Notes: generated by a model not told the origin, from the letters alone. 64,000 nt of DNA from Parasponia andersonii (GCA_002914805.1 JXTB01000001.1:4141238-4205237), one strand, 5' to 3'. Shown: positions 12,715 to 24,522, counted from the first letter of the stretch. Translations and numbers: made by a program.

Positions 12715-15140
12715 ACAATACTCATAAAAGGGATTTTGATTACAAAGCATATAATCGTAAAATATTAATTAGAGTTTACGATGGAAATTCATGTATTAGA
12801 ATCTTGACAAAATCAACTTAGGAGAAGGAGATTTATGCAAATCAATATTGATGTATACTCTGATAGAGTTTTAAGCAATCAACTGTTAGCTCATTATAAC
12901 CCTCCACTAAATAAACATTGTTAGTGTCTCTTACTTCATATCAAAAAATTATAGGAGGATGAATATTACCATACAAACTGTCTAGATCTGAACAAATCTA
13001 GGAGAAAACCAAACTAAGGTGATCAACACAATGAGATCCATTATAAACTACCATAAATCTAAATCTAGATGGACTAAAATAACAACAAACAAGCAATAAA
13101 CTACACACGATCACAAAAGAAACTGAAAATCATATATACCACTGTAAATCAGAATTTGGGTATATTAAGACCACCCTATATCTAAATTTAGGTAGAAGAT
13201 TATTTGACAATAAAACTAAAACATAAAAAACTGATCCCCGTAATATTACTAAACAACTAAAAGATTAGAGCACATTTCCAATACACAATATAGTATCTGG
13301 TATGCAACTGCCTTATTTTATTATTTGTGCCAAAAGAAAAATTGTATCCAATCTTATAAGCATTTAGTATATACCAAATGTAATATTAAGATTCACATAT
13401 GCTAAATTTTTATTTTTAATAACTATCTTAAATTATTACAACATTACCATCATTAATGAGTAGACGGTGATATTTTAATAGTAGAATAACAAAAATTTAT
13501 TAGAGAAAATAATTTGTTAAATAAGATATTGTTTCAATAATTACGAAAATACCAAAAGGAAAAAAAAAATGTTCGTTGAATCTGCGTCCCCTACAAATGG
13601 CATTCATTAGCATGTAGCACACTAAATCTAGTATTTTGATATTGTAGCATGAAACATTAAACATCGGAGAACCAAAAATAAAAAAATAAAAAAGCTAAAT
13701 TTATTATTTTGACTTTTCAGCACACAAAATTTAGTATTAGCACATTGACATCCTTTTGTATTAGAGATGATCTCAGAGGTTAAAATAAGAAAAAATTTTG
13801 AGATATTTTATTAGAACAGGCATCCTATAAATTATTCTAATACTAAATTTTAGTGTCTGATCCAAAGAACCTCTCCAATGTTATGTTATATATAACATGC
13901 TTTTAGCATGTATGAGTGTTTGATCCTAGAAAAGTCTCTCCAATGGTATATTATGTATAACATGTTTTTAAGCATATTGTATTAGTTGTGTTAAATATAA
14001 CAGAATGAATAACATATATGTTAAATTTTAATACGTGCAAAAAGTTACACTATTGCCATTATAACATATGTTAAAATTTGCAATTTTGTCATTAATATGC
14101 CATAGAATTAATAAAATTAATTAATAAAATTATCATTATAGCCATGTTATTTTTTTATATTATTTTTTATTTAAATTTCAAAAATGTATATTTTTTCCAA
14201 GAACGTCTTAAGAACATAATATTAAGTTTCATCAATGGTCATTGCCATTTAGAAATTTACAATTGACTTTATATCTCAATAATTAATTAATTAGTATAAA
14301 AACTGAGAAATTAATATCTGATGTAAAAACTTGCATGTAAATAAGAAGGGGTACTAAATGCATTTTCTTTTACATTTTTCAGCTCATCATTTGATATTGT
14401 GATATTGATATCTTTGTCAGGGATTTCTATGCATTCATCTTTAGCCTATTACGACATATAAATCAACATCAAAAACTAAAATTCGGTATATTAACTTTCA
14501 AAAAGTCTATACATTAACAAGTAATTCAAATTTAGTATTTTTGAAAGACGACGACATTGATGAAGAAGTTGTGGTGGACTTGGTAGTAGGTTACTATTTT
14601 ACTAATAACAAATGACAAAAAAAAAAAAAGAAGCAATATATTAATATTGAAAATTGCTAGTAGAAATTTATGTCTAAACAGAAATTAGAGAGAGTAGCTT
14701 CAACCTGTCTTTTCTCTGCATCAATCTCCCCATCTGCAGCAGAGGTAGATTGCAACAAGCTTCGTCTTTTACAAGTGCCTCTCCTTCTCGAGGAGGGAGT
14801 CATTCCCTCTCTCCAGTATAAACTCTTTCTTTTCGAATATAGGATTTTACCTATATTTAGATCTTACATGGGCTTAGTATACCTAAATACTGTGGTAGTT
14901 TATATTATTTCTAACTTATTTTTTAGTTTTTGTGTGGTTATCCTCCAGATTTGTATCAATTTTTGTTTAAATTTAGAGAAGTAGTTACTATAGTGGATTA
15001 AAGTTAGTAGAATTTCATCCAGTGAATCAATTAGAGTTGTCAATTTGAATTGGAAATAATCAAGAAGAGTCATTAAAGTACTCTACTTTACCTTTAGAGA
15101 TTTTTTCCAAATCATCATCAGAGACCACCAATACTCTTAA

Positions 15141-15313
15141 TGAAATTGAAGAGATATGGAGCGATTATAAAATCATAATATCAATCCAAAAAGTCATTGT
15201 CTAGAAAATAGCAACCAGTAATGGACAATTATATGTAACTCGATTAGTTATTATAATTTACGTAAGTTTAATGAAATTGAAGAGACATAGAGCGATTATA
15301 AAATTATAATATC
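15141..15313. repeat. 131-bp direct duplication interrupted by the LTR element
   Basis: tgaaattgaagaga at 15141 recurs at 15272. The first copy runs on uninterrupted (atatcaatccaaaaagtcat). The second is broken after atatc at 15313 by the LTR element and resumes at 29664 (atgtcaatctaaaaagtcac). The duplication therefore predates the insertion and records the empty target site. Confidence 0.85.
15309..15313. repeat. 5' target-site duplication of the LTR element
   Basis: ATATC directly precedes the 5' LTR. Its partner after the 3' LTR is ATGTC (29664-29668), one mismatch apart, as expected for an aged 5-bp duplication. Confidence 0.75.
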
Positions 15314-16140
15314 TGTGGGTCCAGTTCCCAAATCATACACCACGTGGGAAATTAAGCAGCAGAACAGGTCACAAACGGGATCCACCGCCCGATAGGTGTC
15401 GAGAGTGATTAGCTGAAGGCCACGCAGGTCACACGTGATACCACATCGGCCATTGGGCTGTCCGAGGTTAGGGGCGAGCCCATCACAGACCCTGGATAGA
15501 CTCGGCCCAGTTCGACCCTTACCTCGACAGCTGGGGGGTCGGAAGCCCCAAGGGTCTTCCACCAGAATGCAATGGAAAGCAATCACAACTCCAGACCTAG
15601 ACAAAGCATTTAATACGATTTTGGGTAGGTGTGCACAAGGGGCAAGTCGTCCTGACAGAACGGCGATTTATCCAAATCTCACCCCTGACAGACTCAAGCC
15701 ATAGGAGGCGGCGGAAACCAGGCTATAGCGATACAGAGGAGATCACGGTAATCTCGGCCCGTGACCTCTGGGAAAAACTTTGAAGAAAAAGGTACTCAGT
15801 CCTGAGATTGAGACCCAGATGGTTCACAATCTCAGTACTATATATATATATGAGCCATGTGTTCCCGAGAGGGGCATGTACGCATACAAAAAGAGATATT
15901 TAAAAGTTTACAAGCAAGAAACAAATATATACTCATATAGATCTAAATCCTTACTACCCTGAATCAAAGAAAGGCCACTAACTTAAGCATCGGAGAGTCT
16001 TTGCAGGTGGCCATACCCGTCTCTCCGACCCTGCCTGAAGCTCAGAGTACTTTGGAATAGCAAGGACACGTGGACAGTTGGAGGACACATCATCAGTGGT
16101 TTAAAGACATGTGGACGGCTGGTGAGAAGCCGATCCAACT
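15314..16140 (+). repeat. 5' LTR
   Basis: Begins TGTGGG and ends GATCCAACT (the 3' copy ends CCAACA). Aligns along its whole length with 28848-29663 with many substitutions and small indels, roughly one difference per 12-15 bases by eye. A TATATATATATA tract at about 15837-15851 is the probable promoter. Confidence 0.92.
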
Positions 16141-16143
16141 GTT

Positions 16144-16160
16144 TGGCACCGTCTGTGGGA
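16144..16160 (+). other. Putative primer-binding site
   Basis: TGGCACCGTCTGTGGGA begins three bases after the 5' LTR, the normal position for a tRNA primer site; its TGG start complements a tRNA CCA end. I could not assign the tRNA with certainty (Arg-type is a guess). Confidence 0.65.
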
Positions 16161-16237
16161 AAAATGGTTGAGCGTGAGAAAAAGAGTAAGAGACTCACGA
16201 TCACACTCTCCACGAACAAAAGGCCATACAATATCGG

Positions 16238-17731
16238 ATGGCACCCTCGAGGATGACAACCAGGAGCACACGTCCCGACGCCGAAGGGAGCTCCCGAGAA
16301 GCACGATCAGACCTGGAGCAGAAGCTAGATCAGATACTCGCCGCCCTGACGGAAGCAAACCGGAAGGCAGAGATGGCCCACGAGGCCGTTCTGAGTTTGA
16401 GGAACGAAGTCACAGAGGTATGCAGAGATAACGCCCGCCTCGAAGGGCTGTTGGCGAGCGAAGACAGGAGCTAGCGGAGAGAGGATTTTGACGAAGAAGT
16501 CCAACAAGAATTCGGAAGCCAACCGCGAGAAGAAGTTCCCGTCCCATCTGGATCACGGATGTACAGGGTGCGGCAAAGCCAGTCGAGACCCCTCCAAACT
16601 AAGGGGCGATGGGCGGAGGACGCCATAGAAGCCCAGGAGGTACGCCTCCCGACTGGAAGCAAGAAATGATGGCGGAATTGGATAAGAGACTCGGGGCCTA
16701 TCACAGCCAAACCCCCGATGATCTGGCAGAGCAAACTGTGCGAGGGATCAACCGGACGGCCTTCGCTGACTGGATCCAGATGGAGCCCAGGCCGAGGGAC
16801 TTCACGACCCCGACCTTCAAGCCGTTCGAGGGGAAAACCGACCCCCTCGATCACATATACCACTTTTAACAGAAGATGGCCTTGGAAACTAGGGACGAGG
16901 CCGTGACCTGTAAAGTCTTCTCTACCACCCTGGCGGGACCAACCCTGCTATGGTTCAGACAACTCCCGGAGAAATCCATAAACGGGTTCGAAGATTTCTA
17001 CAAACTTTTCCTAAAGTAATACGCGGGTGTCCGGAGACAGCAAAAATCCATGCGAGACCTTGACTGTTTGTAGCAGGCTGCAGATGAGTCCCCGCGAGAG
17101 TACCTAACGCCGACTCGGTCCAAGCCGCAGGCTCATTCGCCAGGAACCTGCAACCAAGATCAATGCTATCGGACCACCTCCTTTTGAATCTTCCGTACGA
17201 TATGGCAGACATCCAGGCAAAGTCAGAAGGGGTATTCAGGGTGCTGGAAAGCCACCAAAAGGCACCCAAGACCTCCGCCGCGATAACAATGACGCCGGTA
17301 CAAACCCCGGCTCCACAAGGGGTGAAGAGGCCCTCACCGGACCAAGGGCTGACTCCGAAATAGGAAGCCCCCATCCGAGACAGTCAGGAAGGTGGCAAGA
17401 GGAGGAAGACGCCCCGCGACTCTCTGCCGAAGTACGAGCTCAACACGCTGATCGATATGATCTACCTCCAAAACAAGGACAAGGGTATCTTCAAAGACCT
17501 ACCTAAATCTGGCGTCCCTGACCACATGAAGAACAGGAACAGGTACTGCCAGTTTCACAAAGACTACAGGCACGAAACTACCCACTGCCATAACCTTTAC
17601 GCGCAGGTCATGACGGCGATCCATGCCGGCAGGTTGAAACAGTATGTGAAAACCAGCGGAACCCAGCCACAGGAAGATGTCTCCAGGCCTGAAAAGGTGA
17701 AGCAGACCCAGGCCTCTGAGTTAGGAGAGTA
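16238..17731 (+). pseudogene. Retrotransposon gag, disrupted
   Basis: Capsid/nucleocapsid precursor of the element. An N-terminal coiled stretch (LEQKLDQILAALTEANRKAE) is followed by the capsid core (FTTPTFKPFEGKTDPLDHIY, then LLWFRQLPEKSINGFEDFY) at about 16800-17015. A nucleocapsid-like segment at about 17540-17620 has the pattern YCQFH...H...HC of the CCHC knuckle. At least two frameshifts (about 16475-16610 and 17100-17165) and several stops (e.g. 16867-16869, 17017-17019) split it. Gag and pol lie in broken successive frames, so the original gag-pol boundary cannot be fixed. Confidence 0.85.
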
Positions 17732-17941
17732 GACCCTGAGGATAGTGCCAACCATAGTGGGCAGACCAGAGCCGAACCAGGATCAAGAGGAGAAGGAGAA
17801 GTGTCTCAAAAGGGCTAAAGGAAGGGTGACGCGCCTGAGGAGGATGGGTCATTCCGTCAACCATTTGATGATGGAAGAAAGCCACACCTCTGCCGCCCCC
17901 ATTGTCTTCACCCAGTAAGATTTGACTACGGTACGCCTGCC

Positions 17942-18332
17942 TTAGGATGACTCCTTGGTAATTAAACTACAGATTGGCTCCGCATTGGTCGGAAAGGTCT
18001 TGGTCGACGGTGGAAGCAGCGTCGATATCCTGTTCCTTAGTACATTCAAGAATATGGGCCTGGATCGAAGTGCACTCAGGCCAACCTGCCAACCGCTGTT
18101 CACTTTCGACAGCACTAAGGTCAGCTCCTTGGGCATCGTGACCCTAAAGGTCTGCGCTGCTGAGAGATGCTTGGATGTGAATTTCGTCGTCATTGACTAC
18201 CAGTCCTCCTTCAACGTCATCATAGGAAGGGGATGGATCCACGCCATGCATGGGGTCGCGTCTACCCTCCACCAGGTCTTAAGATATCTATCAAAGGATG
18301 GTACCTATATGATAGACATCAAGGGAGACTAG
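17942..18332 (+). pseudogene. Retrotransposon aspartic protease domain
   Basis: A 125-codon open stretch contains the active-site motif VDGGSSVDILF and the later hydrophobic partner FNVIIGRGWIHAM, the two signatures of plant gypsy proteases (usual form DxGSS...IIGRxWL). It would cut the Gag-Pol polyprotein. The stretch is itself intact but isolated by stops on both sides. Confidence 0.85.
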
Positions 18333-18464
18333 GCCTCCGCAAGGAAATGCTTTTCAACCGCCCTAAGGGGAGCCGACGCGAGTGCAAGTGCCTCGACCGG
18401 GGACGAATAGCAATCAAAGGAACACCTGCCAGCATACATGAAGCGGATCAAAGAAGAGTCTGAC

Positions 18465-19340
18465 GATCCAGAATCCATGATTGAGGAGCTAGTAGCGGTC
18501 CCTTTGAAAGAGGTAGAATCGGCGAAGGTGGTTCTAATCGGGGCCTTATTGCCCGAGCAGCAGAAGAACGAGATGTTGGAATTCCTGAAGTAGAACGAGG
18601 ACGTCTTCACGTGGTCCCATGACGACATGCCCAGGACAGACCCCGCGCACACCTGCCACCGGCTGAACATAGACCCCAATTTCCCTTCAGTCAGGCAGAA
18701 ACCTAGAAGGTTCACACCAGAGAAAAACAGGGCGATCAACAAGAAGGTGGAAAAGCTGCTGGAGAACAGTCTGATCAGGGAGTGCATGTACCTATGTTAG
18801 GTCTCCAACCCGGTGGTGGTGAAAAAGAAAAACGGTGACGACTGTATTTGCATAGACTTCACCAATCTGAATAAGACCTACCCGAAGGATAGCTTCCCCC
18901 CGCCAAGAATCGACCAAATGGTAGATGCGACGGCGGGATTCAACAGAATGAGCTTTTTAGATGCCTACTCTGGGTACAACCAGATCCCCCTGTATGCGAA
19001 AGACCAGATCCACACGGCTTTTATCACGGAGCATGGTCTGTACTGCTACAGGCGTATGCCATTTGACTTGAAGGATACCGGGGCAACCTACCAAATGTTC
19101 ATGAATAAGATGTTCGCCGGGCTATTAGGGAAGACTATGGAGGTCTATATTGACGACATGGTCGTGAAGAGCAGAGAAGATTCAGACTATCTGAGACACC
19201 TAGACGAATATTTTCAGATTCTGAGACAATATCGGATGTGTCTGAATCCCAAGAAATGCACGTTTGGGGTGTCCTCTGGTCAATTCCTGGGACATATCGT
19301 GAGCAGGAGGGGTATTGAGGCAACCCGACCCAGCTGACTT
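18465..19340 (+). pseudogene. Retrotransposon reverse transcriptase domain
   Basis: In order: EDVFTWSHDDMP and HRLNIDPNF linker motifs, VVKKKNGDDCICIDFTNLNK, MSFLDAYSGYNQIPL, FGL-type block changed to YRRMPFDLKDTGATYQ, catalytic YIDDMVVKS and FLGHIVSRRGIEA. The YIDD aspartates are present. Stops near 18591 and 18798 and a frameshift near 19320 break the frame. The sequence is Ty3/gypsy, Tat-like. Confidence 0.92.
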
Positions 19341-19960
19341 CCATCGCAAATGTGCAGAGACCCTTGACCGTTCGAGAGGTCCAACGCCTGGCCGGGAAGA
19401 TAGCCGCTCTCAGCCGATTCGTCTCCAGATGTCCGATCGGTGCAAGTCTTTCTTCCAATACTTGAAGAAAAGCTCTACTATCATCTGGGGGGAGGAACAA
19501 GATAGGGCACTGACAGATCTCAAGCTGTATTTGAGTCACCCACCTATCCTGGCTTCCCCAGCAGAGGGGGAGCACCTATACGCCTATCTAGCAGTATCCG
19601 AAGTAGCGATCAATGCCGTACTGTTCATCGAGGAAGACGGCAAACAGAAACCGTGTTTTATATAAGCCGCATGCTTCTAGATGCCGAGACACGATATAGT
19701 ATGGCAGAAAAGCTGGTCCTCGCTCTGGTCAACGCTAAAAAGAAACTCCGGCAGTACTTTGAGGTACACTCGGTCACCGTGTATACGGATTTCCCTATCT
19801 GGCAAATTTTGGCCAAGCCAGACCTATCGGGACGATTGACCAAGTGGGCCATCGAGCTAGGAATATACGACATTGAGTATCGGTCTCAAGCGAGAAAGGA
19901 CAAGTCATGGCGGATTTCTTGGTGGAAATCGAATCCTTCGGCGAGCTGCACGACCCGTTT
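19322..19960 (+). pseudogene. First (gypsy-type) RNase H domain, degenerate
   Basis: Follows RT in several frames: VREVQRLAGKIAALSRF and LTDLKLYLSHPPIL (connection), then AEGEHLYAYLAVSEVAINAVL, SRMLLDAETRYSMAEKLVLA and VYTDFPIWQIL. The usual catalytic acidic residues of this first RNase H are poorly kept (for example AYLAVSE where D-A-S is typical of other gypsy clades). In Tat elements this domain commonly degenerates after gain of a second RNase H. Frameshifts lie near 19440, 19660 and 19890. Confidence 0.8.
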
Positions 19961-19984
19961 CAAATGTCTCAACTTCGCACCCCT

Positions 19985-20635
19985 TCAGCCTGGATGCTCT
20001 ATACCGACGGATCCACGAATGCCTCAGAGTCAGGTATCGGGATAGTCCTGCAGACCCCAACGGGTCTCAGAGTTGAGAGAAGGTATTGAGGCTAGGCTTC
20101 CAAGCGACTAACAATGAGGCAGAGTACGAGGCACTGCTGCAAGGCCTTGAGCTAGCACTACACTTCGGAGTGAAGAACATCGCAGTAAAGACCGACTCGC
20201 AGTTAATCGCAGGTCAGGTTAGGGGAAACTTCAAAGTAAAAGAACCGAGGTTGCATAGGTACTTCTCCAAGGTAATGGGGGCAAAAGCTCGCTTTGGCAA
20301 TTTCAATATCGAACCAATCCCCAGAGAGATGAACCAGAGGGCCGATGAGCTAGCTAAGAGTACGTCAATCGGGGGTGGGGGTACGGCTGGAAGCATAGAA
20401 GTTCTTCTAGAAGGCAGGAACATAGAGGACCCCCCGCAAACCCCTGCGCACCATGTGTTTGCAACCGAAACTACTGACGAAGGGTGGATGAAACCCATCA
20501 CCCAGTATTTGATGTTGGGGAACCTACCCGCGGACCCCCGAGAAGCAAGGTCAGTCAGGTTGAAGGCTGGCAGGTACTCGATGGTAGGGGAACGACTATA
20601 CAGGAGATCAACAATGGGTCCAATACTGTAGTGTA
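19985..20635 (+). pseudogene. Second, archaeal-type RNase H domain
   Basis: An independent RNase H follows the first: LYTDGSTNASESGIGIVLQT (first catalytic Asp), then NNEAEYEALLQGLELAL (catalytic Glu), KTDSQLIAGQV (second Asp) and REMNQRADELAKS (final Asp). This D-E-D-D arrangement with the DGS...GIGIVL opening matches the additional RNase H known from Tat-lineage elements. One stop near 20087-20089 breaks the frame; otherwise the catalytic residues are preserved. Confidence 0.87.
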
Positions 20636-20639
20636 TAGG

Positions 20640-21711
20640 TCCCGTCGAAGCGCAAAAGATAATGGAGGAAATCTATGAGGGAGTATACGGCAACCACTCT
20701 GGCAGACACAGCCTCGCCCACAAGGCTCTAATGGTCGGATACTTCTGGCTATACATGATGACAGAGGTGACCCGATTCATCAAGAAATGTGATAAGTGCC
20801 AGAGGTTCGTCCCAATGAAACGCCAGCCCGCAGAGGCATTTTATTCGAACATAACCCCCTAGTTGTTTGCCAAATGGGGTCTGAACATCGTCAGAGAGCT
20901 CCCCAGAAGTCCAGAGGGAAGGAGGTATGTCCTGCTGGCCACAGATTGCTTCACCAAACAGGTATAGGATGAAACTTATGCGACCGTTAGTAAGGCCGAC
21001 ATGATTAACTTCATCTGGAAGAATATAATCTGTCGGTTCAGAATTCTGAAAGAGATACACGCCGATCATGGCACACAGTTCCAAAATACTAAGATCAAGG
21101 AGCTGTGCGAGCTATATAATATAAGGCCCAGTTTCTCTTCCATGAACTACCCTCAAAGGAACGGCCAAGTGGAGACAACGAACAAAGCCATATTCAGCAA
21201 CATCAAAAAGAACTTGCAGGAAGCTTAAGGCAAGTGGTTAGAAGAGCTGCCAGCCGTTATGTGGGCCCATCGAACCACGGAGTAGAGGTCGACTGGAAGA
21301 ACGCCATTCACCATGGTCTATGGCTCAGAGGTTATGATCCCGACCGAAGTCAGCCTCCCGACCCTCCGCTCCGAAGTGGTAAAAGATGCCCCCTTAAACG
21401 AACGCCAGCTAAGCCGCAACACAGACCTCCTAGAGGAAACAAGAGACATGGCCATGGTCCACCTGGCTTCGTACCACCAGCAAACTAGATCCTACTACAT
21501 AAAAAAGGTTAGTGCTCGACGATTTAATACCGGGGATTGGAACCTGAAAGTTAGAACAGGGAATTCCTCGAAACTGGACTCCAATTGGATCGGACCCTAT
21601 GAGGTGATCAAAGCACTCGACAATAGTGCATATGTCCTGAAAGAACTCAAGACTAGGAAAAACTTGCCGAACATGTGGAATGCTCAGCACTTGAAAAAGT
21701 ATCACGTGTAA
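20640..21711 (+). pseudogene. Retrotransposon integrase domain
   Basis: An N-terminal HHCC zinc motif (GNHSGRHSLAHKAL ... KKCDKCQRF) is followed by the DDE core with ATDCFTK, IHADHGTQF and NGQVETTNKAI. A C-terminal part (RRFNTGDWNLKVRTG ... GPYEVIKAL ... NMWNAQHLKKYHV) matches gypsy integrases. Stops near 20862, 20967, 21226 and 21283 interrupt it. The final TAA at 21709-21711 is the natural end of pol. Confidence 0.9.
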
Positions 21712-21734
21712 GACACATGCATATTATGTAAGAC

Positions 21735-22195
21735 CATGTGAATGCTTATATTATTGAAAATCTTAAATCCAAAACAGGTCAAGTTCCCTTTTTGCCGCAT
21801 GGATTCATCTTTTGGGTTGCTATGGAAAAGGAGTCTGCCCACAGTGGCAGACCCCACACACTACTCACGTGTAAGACCCATGTGAACGCTTATATTATTA
21901 AAAATCTTAATTCCGAAATAGGTCAGGTTTTCTGCCACGCGGAAAAGGGTCTACCCACAGTGGCAGACCCAACGTTTCAGTTGCATAGGCAAAAAATCAT
22001 ACCAGGCTACTACGGAAAAAGGTCCGCCCACAGTGGCAGACCCCACGCCTCAGTTGCACAGGCAAAAGATCATACCAAGCTGCTACGGAAAAGGGTCCAC
22101 CTACAGTGGCAGACCCCACACCTCAGTTGCACAGGCAAAAAATCATATTGGGTTGCCACGAAAAAGGGTCTGCCATAGTTGCGGACCATACGCGC
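21735..22195 (+). repeat. Tandem array 1 after integrase (about 73-bp units)
   Basis: The motif cacagtggcagaccc recurs about every 73 bp through 21950-22150, with a divergent last unit. It is preceded by two longer related units of about 140 bp that share gcttatattattraaaatct. Lies directly downstream of the pol stop codon. Confidence 0.85.
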
Positions 22196-22210
22196 TACTC
22201 GCACAATCAA

Positions 22211-24500
22211 CGATCGTACTATGGGGATTACGTCGCTTGTCGACGACCCGAGAAAACGTACGAAGAGGAAAGAGCTGCGCAACCAAAAACTTGCCAGCAG
22301 ACCTCGCAAATGATTTTACTATGGGGATCACGTCGCTTGTCGACGACCCGAGAAAATGTACGAAGAGGAAAGAGCTGTGCAACCAAAAACTTACCAGCAG
22401 ACCTCGCAAATGATCGTACTATAGGGATCACGTTACTTGTCGACGACCCGAGAAAACGTACGAAGAGGAAAAAGCTACGCAACCAAAAACTTGCTAGCAG
22501 ACCTAAAAAATGATCGTACTATGGGGATCACATCGCTCGTCGACGACCTGAGAAAATGTACGAAGAGGAAAGAGCTGTGCAACCAAAAACTTGCCAGCAG
22601 ACCTCGCAAATGATCGTACTATGGGGATCACGTCACTTGTCGACGACCCGAGAAAACATACGAAGAGGAAAGAGCAGCGCAACCAAAAACTTGCCAGCAG
22701 ACCTCAAAAACGATCGTACTATTGGGATCACGTCGCTCGTTGATGACCCGAGAAAACGTACGAAGAGGAAAGAGCTGCGCAACCAAAAACTTGCCAGCAG
22801 ACCTCAAAAACGATCGTATTATGGGGATCATGTCGCTCGTCGATGACCCGAGAAAATGTACGAAGAGGAAAGAGCTGCACAACCAAAAACTTGCCAGCAG
22901 GCCTCAAAAACGATCGTACTATGGGGATCATGTCGCTCGTCGACAACCCAAGAAAACGTACAAAGAGGAAAGAGCTGTGCAATCAAAAACTTGTCAGTAG
23001 ACTTCCAAAATGATCATACTATGGGGATCACGTCGCTCGTCGACGACCCGAGAAAATGTACGAAGAGGAAAGAGTTGAACAACTAAAAACTTACCAGCAT
23101 ACCTCAAAAATGATCTTACTATGGGGATCACATCACTCGTCGACGACCCGAGAAAATGTACGAAAAGGAAAGAGCTGTGCAACCAAAAACTTGCCAGCAA
23201 ACCTAAAAAATTATAGTACTATGGGGATCACGTCGCTCGTCGACGACCCGAGAAAATGTACGAAGAGGAAAGAGCTGTGCAACTAAAAACTTGCTAGCAG
23301 ACCTCAAAAATGATCGTACTATAGGGATCACGTCACTCGTCGACGACCAGAGAAAATGTACGAAGAGGAAACTGCTGTGTAAAAAAAACTTGCCAGCAGA
23401 CCTCAAAAACGCTCGTACTATGGGAGTCACGTCGCTCGTCGACGACCCGAGAAAACGTACAAAGAGGAAACTGCTGTGCAATAAAAACTTGCCAGTAGAC
23501 CTAAAAAATGCTCATACTATGGGAGTCACATTGCTCATCGACGACCCGAGAAAACGTACGAAGAGGAAATAGCTGTGCAACAAAAACTTGTCAGCAGACC
23601 TCAAAAATGCTCGTACTATAGAAGTCACGTCGCTCGTCGACGACCCGAGAAAATGTACGAAGAGAGAGGAGCTGCGCAACCAAAACTTGCCAGCAGACCT
23701 CGAAAACGATCGTACTCAGNACTATGGGGATCACGTCGCTCGTCGACGACCCGAGAAAATGTACGAAGAGGAAAGAGCTGTGCAACTAAAAACTTGCTAG
23801 CAAACCTCAAAAATGATCGTACTATAGGGATCACGTCACTCGTCGACGACCAGAGAAAATGTACGAAGAGGAAAGAGATGCACAACCAAAAACTTACCAG
23901 CAGACCTCAAAAATGATCGTACTATGGGGATCACATCGCTCGTCGACGACCAGAGAAAATGTACGAAGAGAAAAGAGCTACGCAACCAAAAACTTACCGG
24001 CAGACCTCAAAAACGGTCGTACTATGGGAATCACGTCGCTCATCGACAACCCGAGAAAATGTACGAAGAGGAAAGAGCTGCGCAACCGAAAACTTACTAG
24101 CAGACCTCGAAAATGGTCTACTATGGGGATCACGTCGCTTGTCGACGACCCGGGAAAACGTACAAAGAAGAAGGAGTTGCACAGCCAAAACTTGCCAGCA
24201 GACCTCGAAAATGGTCGTACTATGGGGATCACGTCGCTTGTCGACGACCCGAGAAAACGTACGAAGAAGGAGGAGTTGCGCAGCCAAAACTTGCCAGCAG
24301 ACCTCGAAAACGATCGTACTATGGGAATCACATCATGCAATAAAATGCTTGCCGATGACCTGAGAAAACGTACGAAGAGGGAAGAACTATGCAACCAAAA
24401 ACTTGCCAGTAGTCCTCAAAACAATCGTACTATGGGAATCACATCGCACAATAAAATGCTTGCTGATGACCTGAGGAAACGTACAAGGAGAAAAGGGCTA
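22211..24500 (+). repeat. Tandem array 2, about 23 units of 100 bp
   Basis: Units start near cgatcgtactatggggatca, restarting at 22221, 22321, 22421 and so on at exactly 100-bp steps to about 23321, then at 96-107 bp steps. Each carries cgtcgctcgtcgacgaccc, gaaaa(c/t)gtacgaagagg and ttgccagcagacct. A single N at 23720 marks an unresolved join inside a unit. Because 100 is not a multiple of 3, long artificial open frames cycle through all phases on both strands; I do not call them genes. Confidence 0.95.
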
Positions 24501-24522
24501 CATAACCCAAAAGCTTACCAGC

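Larger units (their letters stand above)
8832..15313. other. Intergenic region between the plastid gene and the retrotransposon
   Basis: Starts with the 3' untranslated region of the plastid-protein gene (to roughly 9150). Then follow AT-rich DNA, three MITE copies (10450-11218), a long-inverted-repeat element (11741-12633), a 47-bp tandem duplication (12621-12714), a possible MITE with GAGCA(N)TTCCAATAC-type ends (about 13267-13780), two inverted TE fragments (about 12960-13200 and 14700-15000), and a 131-bp duplication abutting the retrotransposon. No supported gene. Confidence 0.65.

Noticed and set aside
14670..14984. 104-codon open frame in the intergenic region
   Set aside because: Composition shifts midway, no recognisable domain, and it overlaps a likely TE fragment. 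Not supported as a gene.
15296..16431. Short open frames within the 5' LTR and leader
   Set aside because: Present in both orientations and shared with the non-coding 3' LTR; no Gag similarity before about 16238.
22211..24500. CRISPR-like regular repeats
   Set aside because: The units are contiguous without unique spacers, lie inside a plant retrotransposon, and are explained as a tandem array.
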